64,000 nt of DNA from Aspidapion aeneum (taxonomy: Eukaryota; Arthropoda; Insecta; Coleoptera; Brentidae). The stretch covers positions 3,027,501 through 3,091,500 of the forward strand of contig OY755047.1 of the NCBI GenBank assembly GCA_963576565.1, given 5' to 3'. Made by a program: the position numbers and the translations under genes. Below, one piece after another: positions 10,385-21,850 of the stretch. The notes beneath the pieces are model-generated. The model was not told the origin of the DNA. It worked only from the letters and a program-made list of their open reading frames with translations, and made no database searches. Within the stretch, counting starts at the first letter, position 1. Each line of letters opens with the position of its first letter.

Positions 10385-11455
10385 TTTTTTTATTTGTCAA
10401 ACACACTGTGTTTATTGTATTACAATCTAGTCAGTAAGACTAATTAGCAATTTTGTATTAACATATTTTACTAGAAAAGTCAGATTTAAACTTAGGGTTC
10501 ACTCAACAGTTCTCCCCGCTTTGTTTAGTCTGTAACTCACAATTGTGTTGTGTTTATAGCATTATTTTGTTTTATGTAATTCATTTAGTTTACTAGCTCA
10601 AACGGCTACACTCTTTTTAGTCTTCGAACTGGCATAGTATTGTCTAGAAGCTGAATTGCTTCCACATTCACATGCCGATGAAGTCTATCTTCATGGCTTA
10701 CTTTTTATAGTCTCTGCTACAGTTTCGATTTTTAGATCTCGATGAAGGTCACTATTTCGAACGTACCAAGGTGCATTCACAATGTTTCTTAATACTTTAT
10801 TTTGAAATCTCTGTAAAACTAGAATGTTATTCTCTGTAGCACAACCCCATAGTTGAATACCATATGTCCATACTGGTTTCAGTATTTGTCTGTAAAGAAG
10901 TAACTTATTATGAATTGTTAAATTGGACTTCCTTCCAATTAGCCAGTTCATTTTTCTATACCTTATCTCAAGTTCTTTTTTTTTCTTAACATGTGCTTTC
11001 CAGCGCAATTTGGCATCAAGTGTCATACCTAGATATTTTGCCTGATTTGAATATGGTACGGGAATGTTGTTAATTGTTATTTGTATGTGATTTATATTTT
11101 TCGTTGTAAAATCAACATGAATTGATTTGGTTTCATTTAATTTTATTCGCCACTTTGTGGTCCAACTGTGAACTTCGGTGACTGCATCCTGAAGTTTTTC
11201 TATGCATTTTTCAATAGATTTTTCTACCGTCAATAAACCAGTATCATCGGCAAATGTTGCTAAATGACAATTTTCTGGCTTTGGGATATCGCAAGTGAAT
11301 AATAAGTATAGATAAGGGCCTAGTACGCTACCCTGGGGCACGCCTGCTTGAATTTCTCTTAAATTTGAGTATAAGTCTTCCTGTTTTACTCTAAAATGTT
11401 TATCAGATATGTATGATTCCAAAATATCCGAATATTGTTTTGGCAGAAACCGTTT
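10385..11455 (-). mobile_element. Jockey-clade non-LTR retrotransposon, 5'-truncated
   Basis: On the minus strand it runs from reverse transcriptase motifs through the C-terminus and a 3' UTR ending ACAATAAACACAGTGTG. The same 3' end occurs at 2831-3063. Short CGTTTTAG words at about 10369 and 11448 may be the target duplication. Confidence 0.8.
10606..11455 (-). pseudogene. Jockey reverse transcriptase C-terminal half, frameshifted
   Basis: Translation starts mid-domain (FLPKQYSDIL...) and shows motif B (AGVPQGSVLGPYLYLLF) and the catalytic FADD of motif C. The thumb region (YLGMTLDAKLRWK) and the conserved tail follow. The frame ends early at 10691; one base shift later it resumes as VSHEDRLHRHVNVEAIQLLD and ends at 10606, the usual end of Jockey ORF2. 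The endonuclease, fingers and motif A are missing through 5' truncation, so it is inactive. Confidence 0.85.
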
Positions 11456-11755
11456 TAGTTTAAAATTTTACAAAAATTGAAGACAATAAAGTTTTCTACA
11501 AAAACGCTTGTGTACGTTTTTTTGTCAGACAAATGGTTTTCGAGTTATGCCGCTAAACATTTCGACGCCATTTTGGACTTTGACCAATTTTTTTTTGTTA
11601 GTGCCCTTTAACGTTTATTTTTGAGAAAATCTGTTGAAACATAAAATAAAGATCAACTAATGGCCTATAAAATTGGATATCACTGAGTTCTCCGGGTAGT
11701 ACCGTTGCTGAGATACGAAGCCTGAAGTGTTAGCACTGTTAGCAGGACACCCGTT

Positions 11756-11758
<3 letters not shown>
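11456..11758. other. No gene recognised
   Basis: AT-rich sequence resembling retroelement 3' UTR style text (CAAATGGTTTTCGAGTTATG), without coding content. Confidence 0.4.

Positions 11759-11794
<36 letters not shown>
11759..11794. repeat. (TA)n microsatellite
   Basis: An uninterrupted TA run of about 36 bases directly precedes, and appears to replace, the outer end of the pogo-like element starting at 11793. Confidence 0.9.
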
Positions 11795-11796
<2 letters not shown>

Positions 11797-13079
11797 CGGA
11801 CATTCACGGTTCCGTCGATTTTGTCCGCGTATTGGAGGTGTCCGCTTATGAGAGAGAACTGCGAAATTTTAATATGTATATTTATTAACAATCTCAATAA
11901 GACAGAGTATATGTGTATCGGTGGAATAAAACAGGATCTAATCTTAAATACCGGGCAGCGAATTCAGTCCTGTGATGAGTATAAATACCTAGGTCTAAAA
12001 ATTACAGCTGACGGAACACTAGACAAAGCTATAAAAGATCGAAACGTACAAGGAAGAAAAGCAATAACTTTATTAAATGGAATAATTTAGGACCAAAGTA
12101 TATATCAAAACATAACAAAAAGCTTATATATAACACCATTGTAAAAAGTATTATTACATCCGGCTCAGAAGTATGGCCAATCAAGGATAGAACAGAAAAA
12201 ATGCTTTCCGCTACGGATATGGACTATTGGAGAAGAGCAGCAGGGAAATCAAAAAGAGAAAGAGTTACAAATCAAAGAATAAGAGAAATTATGACAGTGG
12301 GTGAACGTACTTTAGTGGATGATATAAGAACAAAACAACTGGTGTGGTACGGACATGATCAAAGAATGCATGATGCAAGACTACCTAAACAAATACTACA
12401 ATGGAAACCAACTGGCCGAAGAAAACGAGGACGGCCAAGGAGAAGCTGGAGAGAAGGAATAGACAGTGAAATAAGAATAAGAGGCCCAGATGATGAATTA
12501 TGGGCAAACAGAAACGAGTGGAGATTGGGTATCGGAAGACGTAGAACGTTGTGAAACGGATAAATATATATATATCAATCTCCACTTCTTGAGTTTTTCC
12601 GATAATAAATTTCTCAGCGATCTTTCGTGCTAATAGATGTTTCTTTTCTTCCGAAACGTTAACAAGTTCCATTTTTTCACGTAAACTAATAAGTTTTTTA
12701 CTAGGCGCCATTTCAAAGAGATCTATTACTATCCAACTGAACAATTAAAATAAAACACAGCAGTCTCGCCGAATAAAATATGTTGTAAATACGACGGAAG
12801 TATTTAGTCTCCGCATTAAAACAGAAAGAGTTAATTCCCCGGCTGTAGAGTGTGTTGTCGCCAATATTCTACATAATATTTATGCCCATGCCGTGCAGCG
12901 CTTCGTCCCGTTGTCAGAGGTTCGCGTCTGGTTGAGGGAGGTTTCAGAATTTTTTTACCAAAAAAACTTGTCCGCTTCCGGTTATAGGGGTGAATTTTAC
13001 ATGTAAAGAAATAGGGAAAAGCTTGGTTCCAACAAATTTGACCGCCTAAAGGGAGTGTCTGCAAGGAGAGGTTTCACTG
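11793..13079 (-). mobile_element. pogo/Tigger-like element, copy 1, split by a retroelement
   Basis: The right end GAGGTTTCACTG with a following TA matches copies at 16467-17101 and 26582-27165; the left end is eroded into (TA)n. The minus strand encodes the same transposase N-terminus (ATG at 12711, MAPSKKLISLREK...). The element is interrupted at 11896-12575 by an RTE-type fragment with duplicated CAATCTC. Copy 2 shows the unbroken target. Confidence 0.8.
11896..12575 (+). pseudogene. RTE-type retrotransposon 3' fragment
   Basis: This is a 5'-truncated insertion with a 7-bp target duplication CAATCTC (11889-11895 and 12576-12582). The first frame carries the post-catalytic block YKYLGLKITADGTL; after a frameshift near 12090 the C-terminus reads LVWYGHDQRMHDARLPKQIL, then GRRKRGRPRRSW, and ends at 12554 (GIGRRRTL). 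This W-GH-x-R-M / GRRxRGRP signature is typical of insect RTE-like reverse transcriptases. The tail is an AT-rich TATATA run. Catalytic motifs are absent. Confidence 0.8.
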
Positions 13080-13147
13080 TATTAACAATAAAAGAAAATT
13101 TGGCTTTACTTATTGAAAATTTTGTCTTTCTGACAGTTACACGCTGT

Positions 13148-14905
13148 CAGGGGCGGATCTAGGAACTTTATTTGGGGGGGGGGGGTGTAGTAGTAGTAGT
13201 ATTGCATGAAACTATTTTACACCCAAGAAACATTTATATGACTTACAACCTAATGTGACCTGAACCGACGTCGGATTTAGTGGAATTTTAAGTTGCAAGA
13301 TTGATTATGAGTTAAGCGACGTCGCATTCATATCAAAACCGACGTTTTCTTAACGATCTCGCGACGTCAAATAATGCAACGCATTATACCATTAATTTCC
13401 CAACGTCGGTCTTACGTTCGTTTGTTCGACGTACAAAAACTCTGACCAGCTCAACGACCAACAGACGTCGGCATCGGGTACGTCCGGTGAAGACCCTATC
13501 CTCAGACCTAAACTAGCGTTTAGTTTGGTTGGTGTATTTTCCGTAACTTTTACTTGACCTATTCCACGTCCGTTCATATGGCCTACGCGTCACATGTACA
13601 GCCTACTGTCATTTATAGACGCCCATAACCTAACAACAAGTGAATTTGTTTGGTCGAGAGATATTTTGGTCAGGACGGCTACGTTTCAGGACATGACGCA
13701 GTTTTATATCTTTTTTGGATTTTGGAAACCATAATACCCCATCCTCTTCCCACAGGTGGGGTATGGGTTTTATTTCCCTTAGATTTTTGATATTAAAACA
13801 AACATTTCTAAAAAATAAAAATAAAAAACAATGATTTCGGTGAGTAGTTAGCTTTGGGACCGTGGGCTTTACCTATGGTAGTAGAAAAAGAGCGGACGTT
13901 GAGTTTCAATCCGTTGGCAGGCCGACGCAAAATCATGCGGGGCGAACGTCCGAATTTAATGGGACGAAATACGTTTGCCGGACGTCGGACTTCGACTCTT
14001 TGGTTATCTTTCACAACCAAAAGTGGAAACCCGGTCCGAATTGATATATTATTAGTTCACATTAAGTCAGACACAGTAATCCGCCATTCTGAAAAGGTTA
14101 GCGTCTGTCGGCTATTATAAAATATTAAGTAGAAATGAAAGAATAATTGTAAAATTATTAACAAATTTGAGTTTAGTGAGGCAGCAAAATATTTTTTTTT
14201 ACAAAAATAAAAAAAATAATAAAAATTAGATCTATTTAACAAATATATATTTTAGTAAATCTTGCATATTTCAGGAGCGCTTGCTTTTTTTGAAAGTATT
14301 TTAATCACATTTATCAATAAACATGCCTTCGCTGTAAAATTTTTGTTGGATTCCTGCTTTAAAATATAAATTATTAATATTGTAATACCCCCTTTCATGC
14401 ATGACTATAATTGTCATTTGTAAAATGCACCCATTTTTATGAGACTTGTTATAATAAGTGTAAAATATTTACTTATCAGGTATAATTTTAGTTACTCGAC
14501 AGGAATTCTTTTTAGCAAAAACTATATGTATTCTAGGCAATGGAAACGAAACCAAACGCAAGTTACCTGTTTGCGACTAAATTTAAGTGACGGAAATCCA
14601 ACGTACAATTACGTTGTTAATTGGTAAACTCTATTACCTATAAGGTCAGATGCTGACGTCGTAGCGACCCGAATTTGTATTCCCCATTTAGGTGCACACG
14701 AGGGTCGTCAGGCGGTCGAAACGACATCGGCACCCGACGTCGCGTTTATCGCAAGCAACGTATGGGTAACGTAATATGACGTCCAAATGCTGCTTGGGCA
14801 TAGTGACCAGGAGGTGCATTCTGTGTGAAAAACTAAATATAGTTTGAGATTTAAGGGGCTGGGGTGGAAATTTGCCCTTTTTCCCCTCCCGTAGATCCGC
14901 GTCTG
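13148..14905. mobile_element. GC-rich hAT-like element with ACGTC motif array
   Basis: Ends CAGGGGCGGATCTAGGAAC (13148) and the reverse complement of CAGACGCGGATCTACGGGA (14905) form an imperfect terminal inverted repeat. Flanking octamers (CACGCTGT and GACGTTGC) match only partly, so the target duplication is unproven. It contains about 17 ACGT cores, many in the form GACGTCGG, clustered at 13260-13580 and 14650-14790. Overlapping open frames on both strands (13392-14120) have no recognisable protein content. Confidence 0.55.
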
Positions 14906-16466
14906 GACGTTGCAAACCAATAACTCAATTATGCTTGAGGCTCAAAGATTTTGACGGTAGCTTCTAACTCTTACACATAAGCGCACGTTGTGCGAAAGTG
15001 AGAGATGTACTGTAATTTTCATTGAACCTCATTTACATAAATATTCTATAGTTTGAAGCTTAGAACATTGAACTACTAGAACCAGCATAACCTCAAACCA
15101 TAGCCAGTTTGTTTGAGTAAATGATCTCCAGACATTGTTGTTAAGTCAATGTGAAAACATTTCTAAACTTTTATTGATACAAACATTTCTTTGTAAATCT
15201 TAAAAATAGTACAAAACTGTAATACAGGATCAAACTAGAGAATACTTTTTATATTAAAAATGAGTCAACATTTTATTGTAGCAAGTATATTATTTTTTGA
15301 ATCTCAATAGTGATAATACAAAATCGTGCATAGGTATAATACATTTAAAACAATGTGGCAGCTTAAGAACCAGCTGTTTGTTTACATAACAATGCTTAAA
15401 ATATTTAACCACGCCTATGTTTCGTTTACAGATAAATAAGCTGTTTACTTATTTGTAAAAGGGCCGTTTATTTCCTACGGCATAGGATGTTTTACACACC
15501 TTGCACTTTTTTCCATATTGAGTTTAACCCAAAAAAACAATAAAAAATCACAAAATCACAGGCTTTTTAGCACGGATCACCTTTTAGTCCACAATGATTC
15601 GAAATACAATGACGGCCATCAATAACAAATGACAGTATGTCATCGACCACGTCGTTGTTAGCGAGGTTGCCGCGCTGTTAATTTTTTCGAACGTTTAAAG
15701 GTCAAAATTATTATTAATTAATGTAATTTGACAAAAGTAAAAATATTTTATTGTATTTATCTTGGTGAAACTAGTAAGATAGGCTTTTATATTTTATTTT
15801 GAATGAAAATAATGTTAATTTTTAAAGAAAAAACCGTTTATTTAATTATGCCTTTTTAGTTATCTTATCACATTATGTAAACGTGGCAATTTGGGTTCTT
15901 TTCCCCCCTGGCCCCTTTGGAAATATTATACTCAATCAATAAGAAAGTATGCTGCTTCTACGGAGTTTAATGTTCGAAGGTTTAAAGCAATAAAAATTAT
16001 TAACAAACGGCTCAAAATGCTTGGGTCTGTATCAATCTTTGAGCGGAGACAAAAGACCTAATGTCAAAAACTGTCATTTTACTGACCGGTGTAACTAAAA
16101 GATACGTAGCTTGGTTGTGCATGCGTGAAACATGCGGGAGAGATTTATTCCTGCTTTAGTAAATGGTACTGCTGACTATACAGTGGATAGATAGGTCAAA
16201 TCAAACTCTCAAAGTTCTGTCTAAATATGGCAGCGCAGATTTTCTCAAAACAGCTGATTTTTACTCGTCAGCTGATTGTCACATAACAGGTGATTATATT
16301 TGGCAAATATCAGCTGATTTATTTAGATAAATATCATGGATGCGTTCAGGGAAAGCCCAAACTTATTACATGCCATTTTCAAAATTCAAAAAGAAGGAGC
16401 ATTTGTCGTATAAAGAACAGAGAATCATAACGACCTTTATTTCTTAAACATAAAATTTTAACATTA
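14906..16466. other. No gene recognised
   Basis: AT-rich DNA without convincing coding or repeat structure. CAGCTGATTT recurs about four times at 16250-16320, some copies with nearby GTCAC/GTGAC. No further feature can be supported. Confidence 0.4.
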
Positions 16467-17101
16467 CAGTGAAACCTCTCCTTGCTTAATAGAGGGGTCC
16501 TCTATTAAGCGGACACTTCCTTTAGGCGGACAAATTTGTTGGAACGTAGCTTTTCCCTACATGTAAAATTCACTCCTATAACCGGACACTCTAATAACCG
16601 GACGCGGACAATTTTTTTTGTTAAAAAATTCTGAAACCTCCCTTAACCGGACGCGAACTTCTGACAACGGGACGGCGCGCTGCACGACATGGGCATAAAT
16701 ATTATGTAGTATGTTGGCAACAATGCACTGTGCAGCCGGGGAATTACCTCTTTCCGTATTAATACGGAGACTAAATACTTCTGTCGTATTTACAACATAT
16801 TTTATTCAGCGGGCCTGCTGTGTTTTATTTTTATTGTTCAGTTGTTAGATCTCTTTGAAATGGCGCCTCGTAAAAAACTTCTTAGTTTATGTGAAAAAAT
16901 TGAATTTGTTAACGTTTCGGAGACGGAACATCTATCATCACAAAAGATCGCTAAAAAATTTAATATTGAAAAAACTCAAGCAGCGGAAATTGTTAATAAA
17001 TATATATTAAAAGTTCGCAGTTCTCTCACATAAGCGGACACCTCCAATAAGCGGACAAATTCGACGAAACCGTGAGTGTCTGCTTATAAGAGGTTTCACT
17101 G
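16467..17101 (+). mobile_element. pogo/Tigger-like miniature element, copy 2
   Basis: Termini CAGTGAAACCTCTCC and GAGGTTTCACTG are flanked by TA on both sides (target duplication TA). Subterminal AAGCGGACA words are repeated. It carries only the N-terminal part of a transposase, so it is an internally deleted copy. It is the most complete of the three here. Confidence 0.9.
16860..17033 (+). pseudogene. Tigger/pogo transposase N-terminal stub (CENP-B-type HTH)
   Basis: A 57-residue frame begins MAPRKKLLSLCEKIEF and continues HLSSQKIAKKFNIEKTQAAE, the first helix-turn-helix of CENP-B/pogo-type DNA-binding regions. It ends inside the terminal repeat. There is no second HTH and no DDE catalytic core. 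Related stubs read on the minus strand at 12711 and 26816. Any product could only bind DNA. Confidence 0.75.
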
Positions 17102-17249
17102 TACCTTCCATCTACAATATTATAACCGCATGCATAATATTCAAAAAGTATCATCACGAGTTTCAGAACATCGGAAAATACAGCAGTAGACGAATATTTC
17201 AATTACAGTTACAATTACCACGCTCTGAACTTATGAAAAAATCAATAAT

Positions 17250-17390
17250 CTATAAGGAAAAATCCCCCCTCCCCCAAATCTTAAACTGACACACAAAATA
17301 CACGTCCTGGTTGCTATGTAAAATAGTTTTATGTAATATTTATTATGATATTCCCCCCCCCCCAATGGAAGTTCCTAGATCCGTCCCTGA
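17250..17390 (-). mobile_element. hAT-like end fragment (GCGGATCTAGGAAC type)
   Basis: Reverse complement begins CAGGGACGGATCTAGGAACT and then has a G run and AACTATTTTACA, matching the left end of the element at 13148. The second terminus is missing. Confidence 0.6.
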
Positions 17391-17945
17391 TAATGTCCTT
17401 AATTACCTGTCGAGTGTCGCCTGATCAGCTGATATCCAGTGAAATTTTATTAAGGGACCGATCGATGTAGTCTTGTTGCTTTCTGGACTCTCTTCAAATT
17501 TCTTCAATCAATGATGGTGCTTTTAGTGATCATATTGACCCGTTGCAAAATGGCACCAAATGCACAGTCACGTACTGAAGTAGTCAATGGGACTCACAGC
17601 AAATATATTAGGATGGTTGACGAATCTTTTCAGTTGCAGGATTATGCGAGAATTTAATTGGGTGCCATGAAAATATATTGAGTGGTGGGAGGTTTCATTA
17701 CTGGAAAATAAATTATGCATACCTATAATCCTAAAAAAAATTTCCTTAATACTATTAAAACTGCTCTTGAGAGACGTTTATTTGTGATATTTTCAAAATA
17801 ACACTACAGATTTTCGCGGAATTTCAGTGACATATTCCCAGACATATAAACTATTTAACCAGGCCCTAGAAGATGTTTTTAAAAACTTAGATTGGGAAGA
17901 AATGAACATCAAAGTAAACGGACAATACTTGAACCACCTAAGATA
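17391..17945. other. No gene recognised
   Basis: Moderately AT-rich, apparently unique sequence with no supported ORF. Confidence 0.4.
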
Positions 17946-18440
17946 ATTATGATAGATAGATAGATAGATAGATATTTATTCAACATATTAAAAATACGTA
18001 TCAGATCCGTCATGGATCCATTTATTTTTCTGTGGAGACATGCACTACACCCTTAAACATGTTTCTTCCTTTAATTAAAAAAAACCAACTTCTTCTAAAA
18101 CTTTGACTCAAAGAATAATATTCTAAGAACCTTGAAACCTTGATTATTTTTGGCGCTATCGCTAAGATGTAAACGCTTCTGATTCAAAATTTTCTCAGCC
18201 CAAAGGAATGCAGCAAAGTGGGGGGTTCCAAAAAGGTTCTTTTTTGATAGAGCTGTCACAGCCGTCACTCTGGTCTGCGGCACCCGGTGGTACCCTCTTG
18301 TTAGAACCCGGCGTAAACGTTAACGAGGTGTGTAGATAGGCCGCACCGCTTTGATGGTACGTATTCTAAAGCAGCCACAGTCAAAAAGTCGTTTTCACGG
18401 GACCACCAATTGTGCCAAGCTGCTCTTTTGGTGCTTGTTT
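17946..18440 (-). mobile_element. Probable non-LTR retroelement 3' end with (TATC)n tail
   Basis: Read on the minus strand, a GC-richer segment with a short open frame (18095-18283) is followed by a UTR-like stretch, ATGTTGAATAAATATC and then (TATC)n (17951-17977). Microsatellite-like tails after an AATAAA are typical of several non-LTR clades. The residual peptide is too short and degraded to assign a clade. Confidence 0.4.
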
Positions 18441-19332
18441 TTTGAGCTCAGGACACCTAACTGCAGTTTGGGTGGTAAATGACTATATATTGGGTTTCAG
18501 ATTTAAGATTTTACAAATGAGAGATTTGTCAGAAAGTAATAAAGTAAATAAACTGCAGAAATCTGTTAATAAGTAGGTAGGTATAGTCATAGTCCTTGTC
18601 ATACGCAGTTACACTTTTGTGACTTTGACATGAGATGATGACTGTAGGTTAACAAAAAAGCGCACAGATAAAAACAACTCAAAGACATGCCATTTTTCAG
18701 TTTTTTTTTGTTGCTGTCAGTATAATGTAAAATGATAAATAAAGAGCCTATGGCAAGGACTATACCATTGAATTTTATAAGGCCAAGTCAATGGACTATA
18801 CCAGTTATCAAACTTTGAGAGATTTTATTTGCATCAATTTTATTTGTTTATTAGATCAATGTTAACAGTTTTTTTTCGATTTTTTGTTATAACTTCCTTA
18901 AAATCTCAAAAGATCGATATTTTGTGGAGTTATGGGTAACAATAAAGGCAATAATTGAGTTTTCAAATTATTTTTTAAAAATATTCAAAATTATAACCAA
19001 AAATCCATTACAAATTTTTAAAAATATTAATAAATGTATTGCTAACATTACTATTTTTTATAATTCATAAGGGGCCTTTAAACATGTATAAGAAATGTAA
19101 ATAAAAAATTAATTCTTCAAAAAATGGACAAATTATTGATACCTATTGCAAAAATTATTTGGCCAACCTGTAGCTCCTTAAGGGCTTTTTACTAAAAATC
19201 TTCTCTCGATATTTGAGGCTCGTAAAGGCGGGGTTAGTTATCATCTATCTCCCCTAGAAGTACCCATTCTCACTTTAAAAAGTGTAAATTTGAATCACCC
19301 CGTTCATATAAACCAATTTTTAACCCTTTGAT
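18441..19332. other. AT-rich stretch, no gene recognised
   Basis: I see no terminal repeats, tandem units or coding sequence. Confidence 0.4.
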
Positions 19333-20114
19333 AGGGTTGCCAACCCATCCAGATTTCTCAGGACTCTTCTGATTTTTAGCAAAAGGTCCTGCGTCCTGAC
19401 AACACCCTTATCTAATTTTTCGACTATACAAAAATAAAATGCTTCTCAAATCTGTAAAGTTTTCAATCAAGTTTGATTTCAAAAGAAAAAGTGTAATTTG
19501 ATTTGTTCATATAATTTACATTTCTTAATCCGTTGATTTAGTGTAAAGATATTTAATGTTATCATATTTTCCAATATTGCCACCCACAATGGAGATGAAT
19601 ACTTCGATTTTTTAAAATACATACCGTTCGTCCACCGTTGATGTCATCAAAAAAATTGTTTTTAGCATTTTTTAAGAGCTTTCTAACGATGTATTTCAAC
19701 ATCAGTTTATGCTACATGTAACGCAAATATTTCAATTCTTTTTAAACATACCTATATGATTAGGGTGGTGGGGAAAATAACTATGATCGAGGGTCTCCCT
19801 ACGCTTTTTCGTATTAGTATATCGTCAAGCCTCGTGAAAATTTCTACCTGGTAACCAAAAGTGAAATATTTTTATGGTATTTGTCAACAATATCCATGGA
19901 CTATATTGTTATAATATTTATTAGATAGGTAGTTATTAGTAAATATGTACCTACTAAATTTGTAGTCTTAGCAAAATTAAAAAGTTTTTTTTAAATTGAT
20001 AAATTTTTAAAAAATTTAAAAAAAAATTATGTTTTAGTTTTTGGTAAAAATTTGTAGTTGTCCTGATTTTGGAGCAAATGTCCTGACAAATATAACTTCA
20101 AAGTTGGCAACCCT
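19333..20114. mobile_element. Miniature TIR element, AGGGTTGCCAAC ends
   Basis: AGGGTTGCCAAC at 19333 is mirrored by GTTGGCAACCCT at 20103-20114. Just inside both ends lie matching TCAGGAC/GTCCTGA words. There is no coding content. The target duplication is unclear, so the superfamily is not assigned. Confidence 0.55.
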
Positions 20115-20361
20115 AAATTTAGATCATTTCATTAACAGAAAAAAATCCGAAATACCTACCTACTTACTTATTTGTCTAACACAAACCACAAAAACCACTA
20201 AGAAGCAAAAGATAAAATTATCTCGTTTGTGGAACCCAAAATTAGACACCAATTTTCTACCTTGTTGTCTTGATTTAGCGTTTACGGTCGAGAACCCACG
20301 ACGAAAAATGATATAGACCCCAGTTTTAATAACTTTATGGTGGTTAAAGTAAGTTAAAGCA

Positions 20362-20845
20362 AAAAAGGTTATTGGATGTCTTAACAGTATTTTATGGAGC
20401 AGAGAAATAAAAAAGAATGTAAAATTTAATATATATGAAACAATGGTAAAAAGCACGCTGTTGTATGGAATAGAGACTTGTCGCGGAACCGAAAAATACA
20501 AAACAAATATGGAAAGTGTCGAAAGGGATGCAATAAGAAGATCTAGAACAGATCACATAAGAAATGAGATCATAAAAGAAAGAATGGGAATTGAGGGAAG
20601 CATAACGGATGATATCACTAAAAGACAACTCATATGGCACGGCCATGTACAACGGATAAACGACGAAAGATTACTCAAGCGGGTCCTAGAATGGCAACCA
20701 ATTGGGCGCAGAAAAAGAGGGCGTCCTAAACTAGAATGGCAACAGTCAATCAAGATCAATGAGTCAAAAAAACCTGAAAGAAGATGATTGTCAGGATCGA
20801 AGGAGGTGGAGAATAGGCGTCGGACAACGTAAAAAAACGTTCTAT
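20362..20845 (+). pseudogene. RTE-type retrotransposon 3' fragment
   Basis: Open frame text runs LYGIETCRGTEKYKTNMESV, then RQLIWHGHVQRINDERLLKR and GRRKRGRPKLEW, the same C-terminal signature as the fragment at 11896-12575. A frameshift near 20787 is followed by the expected tail (DRRRWRIGVGQRKK) in another frame. No catalytic motifs remain. Confidence 0.75.
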
Positions 20846-21078
20846 ACCGAAAAAGTTTCTTCTTCTTCTCAAATTCGTAGTTCTTTTAATTAAATAAATT
20901 CATTGAATTAAAACAATTAGCCACATGATTCAAAACAGGCGGTCTACCAATCAGATGCCAGTGACGTCACAAAACAGTAAACGCCTCGAACGAACCTATT
21001 TTCTGTGTTATTTTCTTATGGATGGTAATGTTTGCTTTGGTTTACAGTGCGATTTATCGTCCTAAATTAGATTTTATT

Positions 21079-21204
21079 TAGTGTTTTGCTTATAAAAAAC
21101 ATTTTCAATGGAAAACGGATTCTCCAAAGCCGATAGCTCCAACTTGCCAATGCTGACTTCCTTTATGGTGGCAGGCTTCTTTGCCAACAACAGTGATTTT
21201 TGTT
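21079..21204 (-). pseudogene. Conserved second coding block of the THAP element
   Basis: After a CAG acceptor-like site (exon would begin at 21204) both copies read EQKSLLLAKKPATIKE and then IGKLEL. The exon 1 donor is phase 0, while this frame needs one extra base, so simple splicing would read a different, quickly terminating frame. Conservation between copies may therefore reflect common descent and not selection. Confidence 0.35.
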
Positions 21205-21244
21205 CTGCCGAAGTTAGAAACGTTAAAAATACAATACTTGAAGT

Positions 21245-21420
21245 ACTGCATAGGTTACACTGCATAGCCCTGCGTAGGTACTGCCTAGTCCTGCCTATGC
21301 ATTGCCTGGTCTTACATATGCACTGCTCAGTCCTACATTTAGCCTGCATGTGCACTGCCTAATCCTGTATTTAGACGTACTCCCTAGTCCTGCCTAATAA
21401 CTGCCTAGCACCGCCTAAAA
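21245..21420. repeat. Degenerate CTGCCTA minisatellite
   Basis: About ten degenerate units of the type CTGCCTAGTCCTGC or CTGCCTA-x-ATGCACTG lie in the THAP element between its two coding blocks. The sister element keeps only two or three units near 9134-9178. Confidence 0.7.
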
Positions 21421-21567
21421 TTTTGTACACCTTTCTGCCTATTATAGTTGTTCACCCCTTTTAATAAACATAACCTCAAAAATTTCATCGTTATTTACGA
21501 AATAGTTATATATATATATTATAGACAACGTGAGAAAAATTAATAGAAACAATTTAGTTATACTCAC

Positions 21568-21750
21568 ATCAAACTGATCTTCACAAATGTAAAGTGAAGA
21601 TTTATTACATAAGGCCCTTGGGTCTCTTCGAGCAAGTTCTAGCCACTTTTTCCATCCTTTTACTGCTGTAGGCACATGAATAAATAGTTTTTCAGGTGTT
21701 TTTATGCTAGTATTCGAACACTGAGACACTACGCACCACTTATAAGACAT
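21568..21750 (-). pseudogene. THAP zinc-finger exon, open but ligand-substituted
   Basis: The 61-codon exon starts ATG (MSYKWCVVSQCSNTS) and ends at a GTGAGT donor. It shows the THAP layout Cys-x4-Cys, a tryptophan in KKWLELARRDP and the distal Cys, but the last ligand of the C2CH site is Gln (CEDQ), where copy 1 has His. Without that His zinc binding should fail. It is otherwise free of stops. Confidence 0.65.
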
Positions 21751-21850
21751 TTTTTTACTTAAAAAACAGTAAAAACACAGACCAAAAACAAATAAACACT
21801 TAAATGCCGTGTATCTGTCCGCGAGTTTACTGCGCTGTGACGTCATTACA

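Larger units (their letters stand above)
20868..21850 (-). mobile_element. THAP-domain (P-like) element, copy 2
   Basis: This is the reverse-oriented homologue of 8712-9712, including the TGACGTCACAAAACAGTAAAC end (about 20961) and the CAGCGCAGTAAAC end (about 21837). The two copies differ in the middle: here the intron-like region contains an expanded CTGCCTA-type minisatellite (21245-21420) that is much shorter in copy 1. It encodes a THAP exon and the conserved second block but no transposase core. Confidence 0.65.
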
